A DNA stretch of 23,312 nucleotides from RGIG426 sp045600765 (GTDB taxonomy: Bacteria > Bacillota > Clostridia > Oscillospirales > Acutalibacteraceae): positions 1-23,312 of the forward strand of contig JAZRYM010000068.1 in the NCBI GenBank assembly GCA_045600765.1, written 5' to 3'. The position numbers and the translations under genes are program-made. A model generated the notes under the pieces. The model worked only from the letters and a program-made list of their open reading frames with translations, was not told the origin of the DNA and did no database searches. This document shows, piece by piece, positions 1 through 8,468 of the stretch (position 1 is its first letter; the number at the start of each line of letters is the position of its first letter).

Positions 1-158
1 CATTGTGTTTCTTTTGCGACCGAGTGAATTTCCGATTTATACTAGCGTTAGTCCGAAATAAAGCCCTGATCTCGATGAAATCAGGGCTTTTGTCTTCTTT
101 GTATACTTTGTGCTTGTGAGTGAATATTGTTTTTATTTCGGCAATTGCGCAAGGAAAG
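1..158. other. Left edge: no supported gene
   Basis: No convincing gene is visible in this stretch. One plus-strand frame is open from base 2 to a TAA at 59-61, directly in front of a hairpin at 62-88, so it could be the last 19 codons of a gene entering from the left. A second plus-strand frame is open further and neither peptide is recognisable. The rest, up to the mrp terminator, is AT-rich and featureless to my reading. Confidence 0.3.
62..91. terminator. Hairpin, likely terminator (orientation uncertain)
   Basis: The arms at 62-70 (AGCCCTGAT) and 80-88 (ATCAGGGCT) pair perfectly over 9 bp around a 9-base loop. On the plus strand it is followed by TTTT and then a T-rich run. On the minus strand it is followed by TTTATTT. 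It could end a plus-strand gene entering from the left, act as a second terminator behind mrp, or do both. Confidence 0.55.
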
Positions 159-207
159 AAAAAAGCGGCCTTCAGCCCACGGTTAATTCCGTGGGCTTTC
201 GTGCCGC
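159..207 (-). terminator. Intrinsic terminator downstream of mrp
   Basis: On the minus strand, beginning 7 bases after the mrp stop codon, an inner 9-bp stem (AGCCCACGG with CCGTGGGCT, plus-strand 174-182 and 189-197) is nested in an outer GCGGC/GCCGC stem (203-207 with 165-169). A run of six T follows at 164-159. This is a standard Rho-independent terminator, and it closes mrp as a single-gene transcription unit. Confidence 0.85.
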
Positions 208-213
208 CATGGA

Positions 214-1038
214 TCACAAGCTCTTAAGCTTTTTCACTGCATCCTCAAGAAGCTCGCCCTCAAAGTGCTCAATTTTTCCTTCATCGCAAAGGGCTGCAAG
301 AGCAGGATCGATAGGCATTCTTCCCAGAATCTCCAGACCCTGTGCATCTGCCACTTCATCCAGCTTGCTTTCTCCAAAGATATTGATTTTCCTGCCGCAG
401 TCAGGACATTCTACGTAACTCATATTCTCGACAATGCCGAGAACAGGAATCTTCATAAGCTCAGCCATACGGACAGCCTTTTCTACAATCAGGGAAACCA
501 AATCCTGCGGTGAGGAAACTATTATAATTCCGTCAACAGGAAGCGACTGGAAAACAGTGAGAGGCACATCGCCCGTTCCCGGCGGCATATCCACAAACAT
601 ATAGTCCACGTCGTCCCAAATCACTTCCTGCCAAAACTGCTTCACCGTTCCCGCCAAAATCGGGCCGCGCCACACGACGGGGTCGGTCTCGTTTTCAAGA
701 AGCAGGTTGACCGACATCACTTTAATGCCGGTTTCCGACCGCACGGGGAAAATCCCCAGTTCATTCCCGCTCGCACGCTCGTGAAGCCCAAAATATTTCG
801 GGATAGACGGGCCGGTAATATCCGCATCCAGCACGGCGGTTTCAAACCCGCGGCGGCGCATGGTGCACGCAAGCAGCGACGAAACCATCGACTTGCCCAC
901 ACCGCCTTTCGCGCTGACGACACCGATAACTTTCTTAATGTGGGACAGTTCGTGCGGTGCGGCAAGCAAGCTTTCCGGCTGGTTGCGGTGGTCACACGCC
1001 TGCCCGCAAGTAGAACAATCATGGGTACATTCGCTCAT
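214..1038 (-). CDS. mrp: Mrp/NBP35-family iron-sulfur carrier P-loop ATPase
   Basis: This 274-residue protein is a cytosolic MinD-like ATPase of the Mrp/ApbC/NBP35 family, whose members bind and transfer Fe-S clusters to apoproteins. The deviant Walker A motif KGGVGKS lies at residues 44-50, and a DMPPGTGD Walker B-like motif follows. The dimer-bridging cluster pair CPDC lies at residues 211-214. The N-terminus has four cysteines (4, 8, 11, 15), as in clostridial and NBP35-like members, which may hold a second cluster. I chose the ATG at 1038 because GGAAAGGA stands 9 bases upstream; the in-frame GTG at 1077 lacks such a site. It has its own promoter and terminator, so it is not part of the pyr operon. 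A link to the Fe-S enzymes nearby (PyrK, PurF) is possible but only inferred. Confidence 0.9.
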   Translation of the reverse strand: MSECTHDCSTCGQACDHRNQPESLLAAPHELSHIKKVIGVVSAKGGVGKSMVSSLLACTMRRRGFETAVLDADITGPSIPKYFGLHERASGNELGIFPVRSETGIKVMSVNLLLENETDPVVWRGPILAGTVKQFWQEVIWDDVDYMFVDMPPGTGDVPLTVFQSLPVDGIIIVSSPQDLVSLIVEKAVRMAELMKIPVLGIVENMSYVECPDCGRKINIFGESKLDEVADAQGLEILGRMPIDPALAALCDEGKIEHFEGELLEDAVKKLKSL

Positions 1039-1093
1039 TTTAAGACATCCTTTCCATTTCGGGGTATACTTCCCCACTTTTTTATACAGATTT

Positions 1094-1122
1094 AGTATAG
1101 CACATTTTTTCTCGCGCGTAAA
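1094..1122 (-). promoter_or_regulatory. Probable sigma-A promoter for mrp
   Basis: On the minus strand, TTTACG (1122-1117) and TATACT (1099-1094) are separated by 17 bases. The -10 box matches 5 of 6 consensus positions and the -35 box 4 of 6. It starts in the T-rich tail of the pyr operon terminator and lies about 55 bases upstream of the chosen mrp start, which supports separate transcription of mrp. Confidence 0.65.
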
Positions 1123-1147
1123 GAAAAAAAGAGCCTTTCGGCTCTTT
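1121..1147 (-). terminator. Intrinsic terminator closing the pyr operon
   Basis: On the minus strand the stem AAAGAGCC / GGCTCTTT (1147-1140 with 1135-1128) has a GAAA tetraloop and runs into a T tract. It lies 20 bases beyond the pyrB stop codon. The A-rich 5' side means it may also work in the plus direction. Confidence 0.9.
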
Positions 1148-1167
1148 TTCTTGTTTTTTCTTCTTGT

Positions 1168-2238
1168 TTACGCTTTTTCTTCCGCTTCACAGTAGACGCA
1201 ACGGCGGGTTTTTCCGTCAGCGGAAATGGTGAACCGGTGGGCAAGTTCTTGCTCACACGAGGTGATGCACCGCGGATTTTCGCATTGACCGCCCTCTTGC
1301 CCCATCGCGTTTTCATAAGGCAAATCGCGCTCGGCAAGCAGTTTCAAAATAAGCGCCATCCGCATATATTTCCCGTTTTTCACTTGCTCAAAATAGCACG
1401 CACGCGGGTCATCGTCCACCTTGACGCTGATTTCGTTCACGCGCGGCAACGGGTGGAGCACACAGCAGTCGGCGGTGGCTTTTTGCATCTTCTCCTCGGT
1501 CAGCACGTACACGTCTTTCAGGCGTTCATACACCGCCGGGTCGTCAAACCGTTCGCGCTGAATACGGGTCATATAGAGAATATCGAGTGCGGGAAGCGCC
1601 TCTTCCAGCGAAGCGGTTTCGCGGTACGAAAGCCCGTTCTTTTCGATTACTTCACTCTTGACGTAATCGGGCAAGCGCAGTTCTTCGGGCGAAATCAACA
1701 CAAATTCCACACCGGTATAGCGGGACAGCGCGCCAATCAGCGAATGGACGGTGCGCCCGTATTTGAGGTCACCGCAAAACCCCACGCGCAAGTTGGAAAA
1801 CCGCCCTTTGTGGCGGTGAATGGTGAGCAAGTCCGCCAGCGTCTGTGTCGGGTGGCAATGCCCGCCGTCGCCCGCATTGATAACGGGAATACGCGCGTTT
1901 TGCGCCGCGACCAGTGCCGCGCCCTCTTTCGGGTGGCGGATGGCAATCACGTCCGCATAGCACCCGACGGTGCGCGCCGTGTCGGCGATACTCTCCCCTT
2001 TTTCGGTGGAGGAAGTGCCCGCGCCGGACACCGACAGCACGTTTCCGCCCAGTTCGTACATCGCCGCTTCAAAACTTAAACGCGTGCGGGTGGACGGCTC
2101 GAAAAACAAGGTGGCAAGTTTTTTGCCTTTACACGCCTGCGCGTATTTTTCGGGGTTGTCCAAAATATCTTCCGCGGTGGCGATGAGTTCGTCCAACTCG
2201 GCAACGGACAAATTCAGCGTATCAATCAAGCTTCTCAT
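1168..2238 (-). CDS. pyrB: Aspartate carbamoyltransferase with C-terminal PyrI-like zinc module
   Basis: It catalyses the committed step of UMP synthesis, joining carbamoyl phosphate and aspartate to carbamoyl aspartate. The carbamoyl-phosphate loop STRTR is at residues 49-53, and HPLPR with the downstream aspartate-binding region is present. At 356 residues it is about 45 longer than a plain catalytic chain. The extra C-terminus carries C-x4-C (319, 324) and C-x2-C (347, 350) separated by 22 residues, closely resembling the zinc domain of the E. coli regulatory chain PyrI (C-x4-C-x23-C-x2-C). The nucleotide-binding half of PyrI is absent, and no pyrI gene is in the window. It is the last gene of the pyr operon. 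Its ATG begins 3 bases after the pyrE stop, and its ribosome site GGGAG lies inside the end of pyrE, suggesting coupled translation. Confidence 0.95.
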   Translation of the reverse strand: MRSLIDTLNLSVAELDELIATAEDILDNPEKYAQACKGKKLATLFFEPSTRTRLSFEAAMYELGGNVLSVSGAGTSSTEKGESIADTARTVGCYADVIAIRHPKEGAALVAAQNARIPVINAGDGGHCHPTQTLADLLTIHRHKGRFSNLRVGFCGDLKYGRTVHSLIGALSRYTGVEFVLISPEELRLPDYVKSEVIEKNGLSYRETASLEEALPALDILYMTRIQRERFDDPAVYERLKDVYVLTEEKMQKATADCCVLHPLPRVNEISVKVDDDPRACYFEQVKNGKYMRMALILKLLAERDLPYENAMGQEGGQCENPRCITSCEQELAHRFTISADGKTRRCVYCEAEEKA

Positions 2239-2241
2239 ACG

Positions 2242-2880
2242 TTACGCTCCCATCCAGCTCTCGTCCGAGGGATTGTTGCGGAACGCAATCAGCCGTGCAA
2301 CGTCGGCGGGCGCGATATACCCTTCGGCGGCGGCAACTTCGGCGATGGTATCGAAGTTGGTCAGCGAGATGTTTTTGACGTTGGCGGCGGCAAGGCGGTC
2401 AAGTCCTTTTTGCATCCCATAGGTGAAAATGGAGACGACACCGAGCACCTCGGCGCCCGCTTCGCGCAACGCTTCCACCACTTCAATCACACTGCCGCCG
2501 GTGGAGATGAGGTCTTCCACCACCACCACTTTTTGCCCCGCTTCAAGGTTCCCCTCAATGCGGTTTTGGCGGCCGTGGTCTTTGTTGCCGGAGCGCACAT
2601 AGCCCATCGGCATTTTGAGCAGATGCCCCACAATGGCGGCGTGCGCGATACCGGCGGGGGAAGTGCCCATCAGCACTTCCGCGTCGGGATAGTTCTCTTT
2701 CACAAGCGCGGCAAGACCGTTTTCCACATCGTCGCGCACCGCGGGCGCTGTCAAGGTCAAACGGTTGTCACAGTAAACGGGGCTTTTAATCCCGCTCGCC
2801 CAGGTAAACGGCTCTTCCGGGCGGAAGAACACCGCTTTAATTTTCAGCAAATCTTTGGCAATCACTTGGCTCCAGTTCAT
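2242..2880 (-). CDS. pyrE: Orotate phosphoribosyltransferase
   Basis: This 212-residue cytosolic enzyme transfers the ribose phosphate of PRPP to orotate to give OMP. The type I PRPP-binding motif VVVVEDLISTGGS is at residues 118-130, and the flexible catalytic loop with GNKDHGRQNR precedes it at about 98-107. I place the start at the ATG at 2880 because a strong GAGGAGGAG ribosome site lies 6 bases upstream. The longer frame from 2913 would overlap the pyrF stop and has no comparable site. It is followed immediately by pyrB and preceded by pyrF, which uses its product OMP. Confidence 0.95.
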   Translation of the reverse strand: MNWSQVIAKDLLKIKAVFFRPEEPFTWASGIKSPVYCDNRLTLTAPAVRDDVENGLAALVKENYPDAEVLMGTSPAGIAHAAIVGHLLKMPMGYVRSGNKDHGRQNRIEGNLEAGQKVVVVEDLISTGGSVIEVVEALREAGAEVLGVVSIFTYGMQKGLDRLAAANVKNISLTNFDTIAEVAAAEGYIAPADVARLIAFRNNPSDESWMGA

Positions 2881-2909
2881 TTTTTCTCCTCCTCTTATTC
2901 TTCGTTTCC

Positions 2910-3608
2910 TCAATCGACAAATTCCGCAAGGCAGCGTTCATACGCCGCAACCGGGTCAGCGGCGGCGGTAATCGGGCGACCGACCACAATGTAGTCCGAA
3001 CCGATTTTTTTCGCCTCTGCCGGGGTCATCACCCGTTTTTGGTCGCCCACGTCCCCGTCGGCAAACCGCACACCGGGTGTCACCGTCAAAAAGGATGTTC
3101 CGCAGGTCGCGTGCACCTTTTCCGCTTCAAGCGGCGAGCACACCACCCCGTCAAGTCCCGCGTTTTTCGCGTTTTTCGCGTAATGCATCACCACTTCGTC
3201 AATCGGCTCTTTGATGAGCAAATCCGTCTCCATACTCTCCTGGTCGGTGGAGGTGAGTTGCGTCACCGCGATAAGAAGCGGGCGTGTACCGTCCGGGCGG
3301 GTAAGCCCTTCCAAAGCGGCTTCCATCATCCGCGTTGTTCCCGCGGCGTGGAGGTTCGTGATGTCCACGTCCAAGCGAGACAGCACCGCCATGGATTTTT
3401 TCACGGTATTCGGAATATCGTGCAGTTTCAAATCGAGGAAGATTTTGTGTCCTCGCGCTTTCAGTTCCCGCACAATGGCAGGACCCTCGGCGTAAAACAA
3501 CTCCATTCCGATTTTCACAAACGGCTTTTTCCCGGTAAATTTGTCCAAAAAGGCATAGGTTTGTTCGGCGGATGCAAAGTCACACGCCACAATCACGTCT
3601 TTTCCCAT
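2910..3608 (-). CDS. pyrF: Orotidine 5'-phosphate decarboxylase
   Basis: This 232-residue enzyme decarboxylates OMP to UMP, the last step of the pathway. The catalytic array D-x-K-x-x-D is at residues 59, 61 and 64 in DLKLHDIPNT. The phosphate-binding TPGVR and VVGRPIT segments follow toward the C-terminus, marking the short bacterial family 1 form. AAGGAG lies 8 bases ahead of the ATG. A small in-frame tandem repeat codes for KNAKNA at about 3160-3180; related proteins have a similar sequence there, so it is not treated as damage. Confidence 0.95.
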   Translation of the reverse strand: MGKDVIVACDFASAEQTYAFLDKFTGKKPFVKIGMELFYAEGPAIVRELKARGHKIFLDLKLHDIPNTVKKSMAVLSRLDVDITNLHAAGTTRMMEAALEGLTRPDGTRPLLIAVTQLTSTDQESMETDLLIKEPIDEVVMHYAKNAKNAGLDGVVCSPLEAEKVHATCGTSFLTVTPGVRFADGDVGDQKRVMTPAEAKKIGSDYIVVGRPITAAADPVAAYERCLAEFVD

Positions 3609-3621
3609 ACTTACGCTCCTT

Positions 3622-4530
3622 TTACGCTTGTTTAATAATGTCCGAAAGGTTGTCTATGCCGTATTGTTCCATCGCACGCGGCAAATCCGCCACAATGTCA
3701 CGGCAAACAAAGGGGTTCACAAGGTTGGCGGCACCGATTTCCACCGCCGTTGCACCGGCGAGCATCATTTCGAGCACATCCTCTGCCGAGGAAACGCCGC
3801 CCATACCGACGACGGGAATATCTACCGCGTGGGCGACTTGGTACACCATACGGAGTGCCACCGGGAAGATTGCCGGCCCGGAAAACCCGCCCATTTTGTT
3901 TGCAATCACCGGCTTTTTCGTCTTTAAGTCGATGCGCATCCCGAGCAAGGTGTTGATAAGGCTGATGCCGTCCGCGCCCGCCGCTTCGCACGCTTTGGCG
4001 ATAGCGACGATATCGGTCACGTTGGGCGACAGTTTGACGATGACGGGTTTGGTTGTCACCGCTTTGACCGCTTTGGTCACTTCTGCCGCGGCGGCGGGGT
4101 CGGTGCCGAAGCTCATTCCTCCGCCGTGGACGTTCGGGCAACTGACGTTCACTTCCAGCCACCCGACTTGCGGTTCTTTATCTAATTTCGCGCACGTTTC
4201 GGCGTAATCCGAAACAGAAAAGCCGGACACGTTCGCCATTACCGGCTTGTGAAAGCAGGCGGCGAGTTTCGGCAATTCTTCCGCAATCACGCGGTCAACA
4301 CCGGGATTTTGCAGTCCCACCGCGTTAATCATTCCGGCGGTGCACTCCGCAATACGCGGAGTGGGGTTGCCGAAACGCGGGTCTTTGGTCGTGCCCTAAA
4401 ACGAAAAGGTTCCGAGGCAGTTGATATCATACAGTTCCGCAAATTCATAGCCGAACCCGAACGTGCCGGAGGCGGGAATCACGGGGTTTTCAAGCGGAAT
4501 TCCGCAGAGGTTCACACTTAGGCTTCCCAT
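3622..4530 (-). pseudogene. pyrD: Dihydroorotate dehydrogenase B catalytic subunit, interrupted by in-frame TAG
   Basis: The reading frame encodes a class 1B PyrD, the FMN subunit that oxidises dihydroorotate to orotate and passes electrons to PyrK. Both sides of the break are clearly PyrD and in the same frame. Residues 1-44 end in GTFSF, then TAG (4398-4396) is codon 45, then GTTKDPRFGNPTPR continues. The TAG takes the place of the lysine in the family motif KATTKEPRFGN, which contacts FMN. The catalytic-loop cysteine (VNVSCPN) and the IGMGGV and GAANLVNPF segments are intact. Otherwise the length (302 codons) is normal. The ATG at 4530 overlaps the end of pyrK by 13 bases. The likely explanations are a real nonsense mutation, an assembly error, or readthrough. 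An internal restart near 4332 would lose the FMN-binding N-terminus. Confidence 0.85.
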
Positions 4531-5252
4531 AAGATTTCCTCCTTTGTAAGCACCGGGCCGTCTTTGCAAATGCGCTTGTAGCCGGTCACCGTTTTGCACG
4601 AGCAACCCATACACGCGCCGAAGCCGCACCCCATCCGCTCTTCAAAACTGAACTGGCCGGAGGTGGTCGTTTTCGCAAACACCGCTTTAAGCATCGGTTC
4701 CGGCCCGCAGGTGTAGAAATAGTCGTAGGAAGCGGGAAGTGCATCGGTCACAAAGCCTTTTTTTCCATACGAGCCATCGGCGGTGGTCACCGTCACGTCC
4801 GCGCCGAGCGCTTTGAACTCGTCCTCAAAAAAGATTTCGTCCGCTTTGTTGAAGCCGAGCACCACCGACACCGTTTTGCCGGCGGCGAGCAGGCGTTTGG
4901 CAAGCAAGTACAACGGCGGAACACCGACACCGCCGCCGAGAAGGAGCACACGCTCCCCTGCTTTTTTCTCGTCGTAGCCGTTACCGAGTCCGGTAAGCAC
5001 GTCCACCGTGTCGCCCGCGACCATTTCGCTCATCTGTTTCGTCCCTTGCCCCACAACTTTATACACGAGGGTCAGTTCCCCGTCGGTGCAGTCGCAGACG
5101 GAGATGGGACGGCGGAGAAATTTCCCCGCTAATTGCAAATTGACGAATTGTCCGGCACAGGTAATGGCGGACGTGTCACCCGCAAGCACCATTTTGAAGA
5201 CCAGTGGGTTGAGCGCCGTATTTTCTTTAACGGTAAACAGTCCTTGTTTCAT
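4518..5252 (-). CDS. pyrK: Dihydroorotate dehydrogenase B electron-transfer subunit
   Basis: This 244-residue protein carries FAD and a 2Fe-2S cluster and passes electrons from PyrD to NAD+. Its fold is ferredoxin-reductase-like. The FAD motif RRPISVCD is at about residues 48-55, a glycine-rich nucleotide-binding stretch LLLGGGVGVPPL follows in mid-protein, and the cluster ligands are cysteines 209, 214, 217 and 229. The ATG has AAAGGA upstream and follows the carB stop by 13 bases. It overlaps pyrD by 13 bases, as expected for two subunits of one complex. PyrK itself looks intact although its partner pyrD is interrupted. Confidence 0.95.
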   Translation of the reverse strand: MKQGLFTVKENTALNPLVFKMVLAGDTSAITCAGQFVNLQLAGKFLRRPISVCDCTDGELTLVYKVVGQGTKQMSEMVAGDTVDVLTGLGNGYDEKKAGERVLLLGGGVGVPPLYLLAKRLLAAGKTVSVVLGFNKADEIFFEDEFKALGADVTVTTADGSYGKKGFVTDALPASYDYFYTCGPEPMLKAVFAKTTTSGQFSFEERMGCGFGACMGCSCKTVTGYKRICKDGPVLTKEEILWEA

Positions 5253-5265
5253 AACAGGCGTCCTT

Positions 5266-8200
5266 TCAGGCGTCGATGGTGGAAATCGTCAGGGTGGTTT
5301 CTTCCAGCACGTCAAGCAGCACTTTCACGGTGTCGAGCGACGTGAAAATGGTGACGTTGTTTTCGGTCGCCAAGCGGCGGATTTGCATACCGTCGCTGAC
5401 CTGACCGGTCGCACCGATATCGCGGGTGTTGATGACGTAGGCAATGTGCCCTTGACGCATCGCGGTCGGGATTTCGTCCTCGTCTTCGCTGATTTTTTTG
5501 AGAACGTGGGTGCGAATATCGTTGTTTTTGAGGAACTGCGCCGTGCCGGCGGTCGCCTCAATGTTAAACCCGAGGTTGTAGAACCGGCGAATCAGCGGCA
5601 GCGCCTCGTCTTTATCGCTATCCGAAACGGTGACAAACACCGTGCCGTAATTTTGCATATGCGTACCGGAGGCTTGAAGCGCCTTATACAGCGCGCGGTT
5701 GAGTTTATCGTCGTAGCCGATGGCTTCGCCGGTGGATTTCATTTCCGGCGAGAGGTAGGCATCAAGACCCTTGATTTTGTTGAAACTAAACACCGGTACT
5801 TTGACGTAAAAACGGTTTTTCTCGTCCGGATAGACGTCGAAAATGCCCTGTTCTTTGAGGCTCTTACCGAGAATGACCTCGGTAGCAATATCCGCAAGGC
5901 TGTACCCCGTCGATTTGGAGAGGAACGGCACGGTACGGGAAGAACGCGGGTTCACCTCGATAATATACACGTTTTCATCGTGGTCCACAATGAATTGGAT
6001 GTTATACAGTCCGACAATGCCGATGCCAAGGCCCAATTTTTTGGCGTATTGCAAAATCGTGCCTTTCACCTTGTCCGAGATAGAGAACGCGGGATACACG
6101 CTAATGGAGTCACCCGAGTGGATACCGGTGCGCTCCACCAGTTCCATAATACCGGGAACAAACACGTTGCGCCCGTCACAAATGGCATCCACCTCAACCT
6201 CTTTGCCCTGAATGTACTTATCGACGAGAACCGGCTTGTCCGCGTCGATTTCCACCGCGGTTTTGAGGTAGTGGCGCAGTTGTTCCTCGTTCGCGACAAT
6301 CTGCATAGCGCGGCCGCCGAGCACAAACGACGGGCGCACAAGCACGGGATAACCGATTTCCGCCGCCGCGGCAACGCCGTCTTCAATCTTCGTGACAGCG
6401 CGTCCTTGCGGTTGCGGGATGTGGAGGTCTTGCAAAATCTTCTCGAAGCTGTCGCGGTTTTCGGCGCGTTCAATCGCGGCGCAATCGGTACCGATGATTT
6501 TCACGCCGCGGTCCATCAGCGGTTGCGCGAGGTTAATCGCGGTTTGACCGCCGAGCGAGGCAATCACGCCGTCCGGCTGTTCAAAGTCCACAATCGCCAT
6601 CACGTCTTCCGGTGTCAGCGGTTCAAAATAGAGTTTGTCCGCCGTCGTGTAGTCGGTGGAGACGGTTTCGGGGTTGTTGTTGATGATAATCGCCTCGTAT
6701 CCGGCGCGTTTAATGGTTTGCACCGCGTGGACGGTGGAATAGTCAAATTCCACGCCCTGACCGATACGAATCGGGCCGGCGCCGAGCACGATGATTTTCT
6801 TTTTATCGGTCAAGCGCGAGGCGTTTTCGCCGGTGTAGGACGAGTAGAGATAGGCGATGTATTTGCCGGTATGCAACGTGTCCACCATTTTGAATATGGG
6901 CACGATGCCGTTTTGTTTGCGTTTTTGGTACACTTCGATTTCCGCGAGATTCCACAACGACGCAATATATTTGTCCGAGAAACCCATCGTTTTGGCGGCT
7001 TTCAGCGTTTTGACGTCGTTGACGTTCGCTTTCAGCAGATTTTCCATCTCCACAATCCGCGCAAACGCTTCGAGGAACAGTTCGGTAATCGCGGTAATTT
7101 CGTGGATTTTTTCGATGCTCGCGCCACGGCGAAGCAGAGCAAACACGGCGTACAGCGTGTCGTCGCGGAAGGTTTTGATGTAGTCGTACAGCTCGTCGTC
7201 GCTCATCCCGTCAAATTTCGGCATATAGAAGTGACACACACCCGTTTCAAGAGAGCGCACCGATTTCAGCATACATTCTTCGAGAGTGGAGCCGATGCCC
7301 ATCACCTCGCCGGTGGCTTTCATCTGCGTACCGAGGGTGTTCGGCGCATCGGCGAATTTATCGAACGGGAAGCGCGGGAATTTCGCCACAATGTAGTCGA
7401 GCGACGGTTCAATCGCCGCCGTACCGCCCGCCACCGGAATGTCTTTGAGCGCCATTCCGAGCGCGATTTTCGCCGTCACGCGGGCAATCGGGTAACCGCT
7501 CGCCTTGGACGCGAGCGCGGACGAACGGGACACGCGCGGGTTGACTTCGATGAGGTAATATTTGCTGGAATTGGGGTCAAGCGCAAACTGCACGTTGCAC
7601 CCGCCGGAGATTTTCAGTTCGCGGATGATTTTAATCGCGCTGTCGTTGAGCATTTTCAAGTCGTGGTCATTGAGGGACAAAATGGGCGCGACAACAACCG
7701 AGTCGCCGGTATGCACGCCGACGGGATCGACGTTTTCCATTCCGCAAATGGTGATGGCGTTGTCGTCCGAGTCACGCATTACCTCAAATTCGATTTCCTT
7801 GTAGCCTTTCACGCTCTTTTCAATAAGCACTTGATGCACCGGCGACAACTTAAACGCGTTGGTGCCGATTTCGACCAGTTCCGCCTCGTCGTTGGCAAAC
7901 CCGCCGCCCGTACCACCGAGCGTAAACGCCGGACGAAGCACGACGGGATAACCGATGCGCTGTGCCGCGGCTTTCGCCTCTTCCAAATCGTAGGTGATTT
8001 CCGACGGGATAACCGGCTCGCCGATAGACTCGCACATCTCTTTGAACAGTTCGCGGTCTTCCGCGCGTTCAATACTCTCGCTCGACGTGCCGAGCAGTTC
8101 GACACCGCATTCTTTCAGAATGCCTTTCTTCTCGAGCTGCATCGCGAGGTTCAAACCCGTCTGCCCGCCGATACCCGGCACAATCGCATCCGGCCGCTCA

Positions 8201-8439
8201 TAGCGAAGAATTTTCGCGATGTATTCAAGGGTCAGCGGCTCCATATACACCTTGTCCGCAATGGCGGTATCGGTCATAATGGTCGCCGGGTTGGAGTTGC
8301 ACAAGATAACTTGATACCCCTCCTCTTTCAGCGCCAAGCACGCCTGCGTACCGGCATAGTCAAACTCCGCCGCCTGACCGATAACAATCGGGCCGGAGCC
8401 GATGATAAGTACCTTTTTGATGTCCGTTCTTTTTGCCAT
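5266..8439 (-). CDS. carB: Carbamoyl-phosphate synthase large subunit
   Basis: This 1057-residue enzyme makes carbamoyl phosphate from bicarbonate, ammonia and two ATP for pyrimidine and arginine synthesis. It has the duplicated ATP-grasp architecture. The first half begins with VLIIGSGPIVIGQ near residue 11 and the second with IIVLGAGPIRIGQG near residue 548. The C-terminal 125 or so residues form the MGS-like allosteric domain. Length is normal. GGAGG stands 9 bases before the ATG. The glutaminase partner CarA, which often precedes carB, is absent: only 29 bases separate pyrC and carB. A long open frame on the opposite strand is a codon-use shadow of this gene. Confidence 0.97.
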   Translation of the reverse strand: MAKRTDIKKVLIIGSGPIVIGQAAEFDYAGTQACLALKEEGYQVILCNSNPATIMTDTAIADKVYMEPLTLEYIAKILRYERPDAIVPGIGGQTGLNLAMQLEKKGILKECGVELLGTSSESIERAEDRELFKEMCESIGEPVIPSEITYDLEEAKAAAQRIGYPVVLRPAFTLGGTGGGFANDEAELVEIGTNAFKLSPVHQVLIEKSVKGYKEIEFEVMRDSDDNAITICGMENVDPVGVHTGDSVVVAPILSLNDHDLKMLNDSAIKIIRELKISGGCNVQFALDPNSSKYYLIEVNPRVSRSSALASKASGYPIARVTAKIALGMALKDIPVAGGTAAIEPSLDYIVAKFPRFPFDKFADAPNTLGTQMKATGEVMGIGSTLEECMLKSVRSLETGVCHFYMPKFDGMSDDELYDYIKTFRDDTLYAVFALLRRGASIEKIHEITAITELFLEAFARIVEMENLLKANVNDVKTLKAAKTMGFSDKYIASLWNLAEIEVYQKRKQNGIVPIFKMVDTLHTGKYIAYLYSSYTGENASRLTDKKKIIVLGAGPIRIGQGVEFDYSTVHAVQTIKRAGYEAIIINNNPETVSTDYTTADKLYFEPLTPEDVMAIVDFEQPDGVIASLGGQTAINLAQPLMDRGVKIIGTDCAAIERAENRDSFEKILQDLHIPQPQGRAVTKIEDGVAAAAEIGYPVLVRPSFVLGGRAMQIVANEEQLRHYLKTAVEIDADKPVLVDKYIQGKEVEVDAICDGRNVFVPGIMELVERTGIHSGDSISVYPAFSISDKVKGTILQYAKKLGLGIGIVGLYNIQFIVDHDENVYIIEVNPRSSRTVPFLSKSTGYSLADIATEVILGKSLKEQGIFDVYPDEKNRFYVKVPVFSFNKIKGLDAYLSPEMKSTGEAIGYDDKLNRALYKALQASGTHMQNYGTVFVTVSDSDKDEALPLIRRFYNLGFNIEATAGTAQFLKNNDIRTHVLKKISEDEDEIPTAMRQGHIAYVINTRDIGATGQVSDGMQIRRLATENNVTIFTSLDTVKVLLDVLEETTLTISTIDA

Positions 8440-8468
8440 TTGAAAAACCTCCGTTACTATGTGAAATT

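Noticed and set aside
3156..3180. Short tandem repeat in pyrF coding for KNAKNA
   Set aside because: Related PyrF proteins carry a similar sequence at this point, so it looks like normal coding sequence rather than an expansion.
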